Source: Phycisphaerae bacterium (GTDB taxonomy: Bacteria; Planctomycetota; Phycisphaerae; UBA1845; PWPN01). From it: DNA of 64,000 bases. Below are positions 61,981-64,000 of the stretch, one piece after another; within the stretch, counting starts at the first letter, position 1; every line of letters begins with the position of its first letter. The notes below the pieces were generated by a model, which saw nothing but the letters and a program-made list of their open reading frames with translations, was not told the origin of the DNA and searched no databases. The stretch spans positions 186,001 through 250,000 of the forward strand of contig JAGNEZ010000002.1 in NCBI GenBank assembly GCA_018003015.1, read 5' to 3'. A program made the position numbers and the translations under genes.

Positions 61981-64000
61981 ATGAAGCAGGCGGCCCTTGT
62001 GCCCCTTTTCTTGGCGGTCTTATCGGTCGTCAGTTCGACGGCTGCCCTGCAGGCGGGGGGCGGAGATGCGGGGGGCCGGTCTCTGGGGGTGCCTGCCGTC
62101 CGAGCCGCGCGGTCCAGGCGTATGGCGGCCGCCGCCCAATCGGCCAAGTCCGTCGCCTGGCAGCGAGCCAAACAGCGGGGCCTGCCGGTGCGATGGCATG
62201 CTGGTGGCAGAACGTATGAACTCATGGCTGCCCCGGACGGCCGCCCCATGCTGGTCGTCGCCACCAGCAACGTGAACGCGGCCATCTCCACGGCAGCCGT
62301 CGAAATCCGCAACATCAGTCCGTACAACCTCAATGGCGAGGGCCTGTCGATCGGCGTCTGGGACGGTGCGGCCGTTCGGGCCACGCACCAGGAGTTCGGG
62401 ACACGGGTGACCGTCCGGGATGTGGTTGCCGCTGCCGATCACGCCACGCACGTCAGCGGTACGATCGGGGGAGCGGGCGTGACTGCGGCGGCGCTGGGGA
62501 TGGCCTCCGGCGTGGCCATCGATTCCTACGACTGGACGAACGACGTCGCGGAGATGACCTTGCGGGCGATGGCCGAACCGGGGGAGGCGGGAACGCTCCA
62601 GGTCTCCAGTCATTCCTATGGGTACCTGGCCGGTTGGTCACACAGCACGACGCCGCCTCGCTGGTACGGGACCTGGGGTCATCGCGAGTCGGACAGCTTT
62701 GGGCAGTATGACAGCCTCGCCCACGACTGGGACATGCTCTGTCACGATGCCCCGTACTTCCTGCCGTTTGTCGCTGCGGGCAATGATCGGAATGAGAAAG
62801 CTCCTTCGTCGGGCAGCTCGTTCCAGTACGAGAACGGCGGTGACTGGGTGACCAAGACCTACGATTCGGCCACCGATCCGTACAACGACGGGTGGGACAA
62901 CGGAGGATACGACACCATCTCCCTCGTCGGCAACGCCAAGAACATTGTGACCGTCGGTGCGGTGAACGACGCGGTGGCGAGTGGTGCACGTTCGCTGGCC
63001 GCTGCGACCATGACCACATTCAGTTGCTGGGGACCGACCGACGACGGTCGGGTCAAGCCGGATGTCGTGGCTAACGGCGCGAGCCTGTATTCCTGCACCG
63101 CAGCATCGAACGAAAGCTACGCCAGCATGAATGGAACGAGCATGGCCACCCCCAACGCCAGTGGGTCGGCCATACTCCTCGTCCAGGACTACGGCCTACT
63201 CTTTCCTGGGCAATACATGCGGTCCAGCACGCTGAAAGGTCTGCTGATCCACACGGCCGACGATCTCGGCGATGCGGGGCCCGACTACCGAACCGGCTGG
63301 GGATTGGTGAACGTCAAGACTGCTGCGGATTACCTCAGGAGTTGTCGTGATATCCCTGTCGCCCGTGGTCTGGTCGAGGGCCTTCTGACCGGTACCCATG
63401 CTGTGGATACTTACCGCGTCACCTGGGATGGTGTGCACAGCCTGAAGGCCACGCTCTGCTGGACGGATCCGCCGGCGGCAGTCGTGACCGGACTGGACAA
63501 CGCTGCGGTTCGCCTGGTGAACGACCTCGATCTCCGAATTGTGGTCCCGGCTGAGGCGGTCGTTCACCTGCCCTGGATTCTCGATCCGACCAGCCCCTCG
63601 GCCGCTGCCACCACGGGCGACAACACCCGCGACAACGTCGAGCAGGTGGTTGTTGCCAAGCCGACATCAGGCTACTACACGGTCAACGTGAGCTACAAGG
63701 GGGCGTTGACCGGCGGGCAGCAGTACTACTCGCTGCTGATCAGCGGTTCAGGTCCCGGGCCGACCGCGGCGGTGACAGTGGACCGCAAGAGCTATCGGTG
63801 TGCGGACACCGTCGGCGTCACGCTGCTTGACTCCGGCCTGCGTGGCCAGGGCGCGCAGGTCGTCACCCTGGTCGTGGGTGAGGACGCAGAGGAGGTGATG
63901 GTTCAGGAGACGCCACCCGACAGCGGCGTGTTCGCCGGCTCAATCTCGACTGTGCAGGGTGCACCCAGCGGCGGAAGCGGTATCCTCGAGGTGAGTGATG
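61981..64000 (+). CDS. secreted subtilisin-like serine protease (S8), 3' end outside window
   Basis: At least 673 residues, open to the window edge. A signal peptide (MKQAALVPLFLAVLSVV, cleavage near ALQAG) is followed by a short pro-region and an S8 catalytic domain. The triad is D128 in IGVWDGA, H154 in HATHVSGTIGG and S387 in NGTSMATPNASG, with the oxyanion Asn in VAAGND. The domain order (catalytic unit, then jelly-roll-like segment TLCWTDPP, then Ig-like repeats) resembles KP-43-type subtilases. HATHVSGT replaces the usual HGTHVAGT. An in-frame ATG at 61966 is an alternative start. No strong ribosome site is visible for either. Confidence 0.85.
   Translation, partial: MKQAALVPLFLAVLSVVSSTAALQAGGGDAGGRSLGVPAVRAARSRRMAAAAQSAKSVAWQRAKQRGLPVRWHAGGRTYELMAAPDGRPMLVVATSNVNAAISTAAVEIRNISPYNLNGEGLSIGVWDGAAVRATHQEFGTRVTVRDVVAAADHATHVSGTIGGAGVTAAALGMASGVAIDSYDWTNDVAEMTLRAMAEPGEAGTLQVSSHSYGYLAGWSHSTTPPRWYGTWGHRESDSFGQYDSLAHDWDMLCHDAPYFLPFVAAGNDRNEKAPSSGSSFQYENGGDWVTKTYDSATDPYNDGWDNGGYDTISLVGNAKNIVTVGAVNDAVASGARSLAAATMTTFSCWGPTDDGRVKPDVVANGASLYSCTAASNESYASMNGTSMATPNASGSAILLVQDYGLLFPGQYMRSSTLKGLLIHTADDLGDAGPDYRTGWGLVNVKTAADYLRSCRDIPVARGLVEGLLTGTHAVDTYRVTWDGVHSLKATLCWTDPPAAVVTGLDNAAVRLVNDLDLRIVVPAEAVVHLPWILDPTSPSAAATTGDNTRDNVEQVVVAKPTSGYYTVNVSYKGALTGGQQYYSLLISGSGPGPTAAVTVDRKSYRCADTVGVTLLDSGLRGQGAQVVTLVVGEDAEEVMVQETPPDSGVFAGSISTVQGAPSGGSGILEVSD

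Overview
The window looks like a chromosomal segment of a GC-rich, Gram-negative planctomycete, probably of the Phycisphaerae type. The lineage is inferred, not tested. The pointers are a Cys-type sulfatase, Tat-exported sugar isomerase-like and C_GCAxxG_C_C proteins, a VPEP-type PEP-CTERM protein, dockerin-like C-termini with paired cysteines, multidomain Calx-beta/LamG secreted proteins, and an exopolysaccharide locus with an XrtA-type deacetylase. I see no rRNA, tRNA, CRISPR array or insertion sequence.

Layout. 0.4-4.1 kb: exported or lipoprotein catabolic enzymes (isomerase-like TIM barrel, nitrilase-type amidohydrolase, sulfatase). 4.6-6.9 kb: three small proteins. 7.0-15.1 kb, minus strand: a sialidase with a dockerin-like tail, a PEP-CTERM protein, a 1319-residue adhesin-like protein sharing the PEP-CTERM protein's N-terminal domain, and a GntR/FCD regulator whose promoter overlaps a palindrome. 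16-19 kb: an orphan TolC-family lipoprotein and metF. 19.1-45.2 kb, all plus strand: an exopolysaccharide locus led by a GT39 membrane glycosyltransferase, a VanZ-like protein and a NusG paralogue. It continues with an epimerase, two hexapeptide acyltransferases, a flippase, an O-antigen-ligase-type protein, nine further glycosyltransferases, an asparagine synthase, a DegT aminotransferase, three polysaccharide deacetylases and an ATP-grasp ligase. 45.3-52.8 kb, minus strand: a secreted pectate-lyase-like protein, a three-module beta-helix protein and a double-GNAT protein.

53-61.9 kb is the most unusual part. It is a tight plus-strand array behind a good sigma70-like promoter: PspA/IM30-like protein, two-domain AAA+ ATPase, Lys/Ala-rich small protein, membrane-anchored VWA protein, a NitT/TauT-type substrate-binding protein fused to an OmpA peptidoglycan-binding domain, its ABC permease and ATPase, and a two-TM coiled-coil protein. 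The combination suggests an envelope-spanning system linking an ABC transporter to peptidoglycan and to PspA/AAA+ membrane maintenance, rather than simple nutrient uptake. The window ends inside a secreted subtilase gene.

The exopolysaccharide genes can be read as one pathway. Nucleotide sugars are modified (epimerase, aminotransferase), chains are built by the glycosyltransferases, decorated by acyltransferases and amide-forming enzymes, flipped and polymerised (Wzx/Wzy), and trimmed by the deacetylases. The NusG paralogue probably lets RNA polymerase read through the 20+ kb unit. No exosortase, initiating glycosyl-1-phosphate transferase or Wza/Wzc export gene lies in the window.
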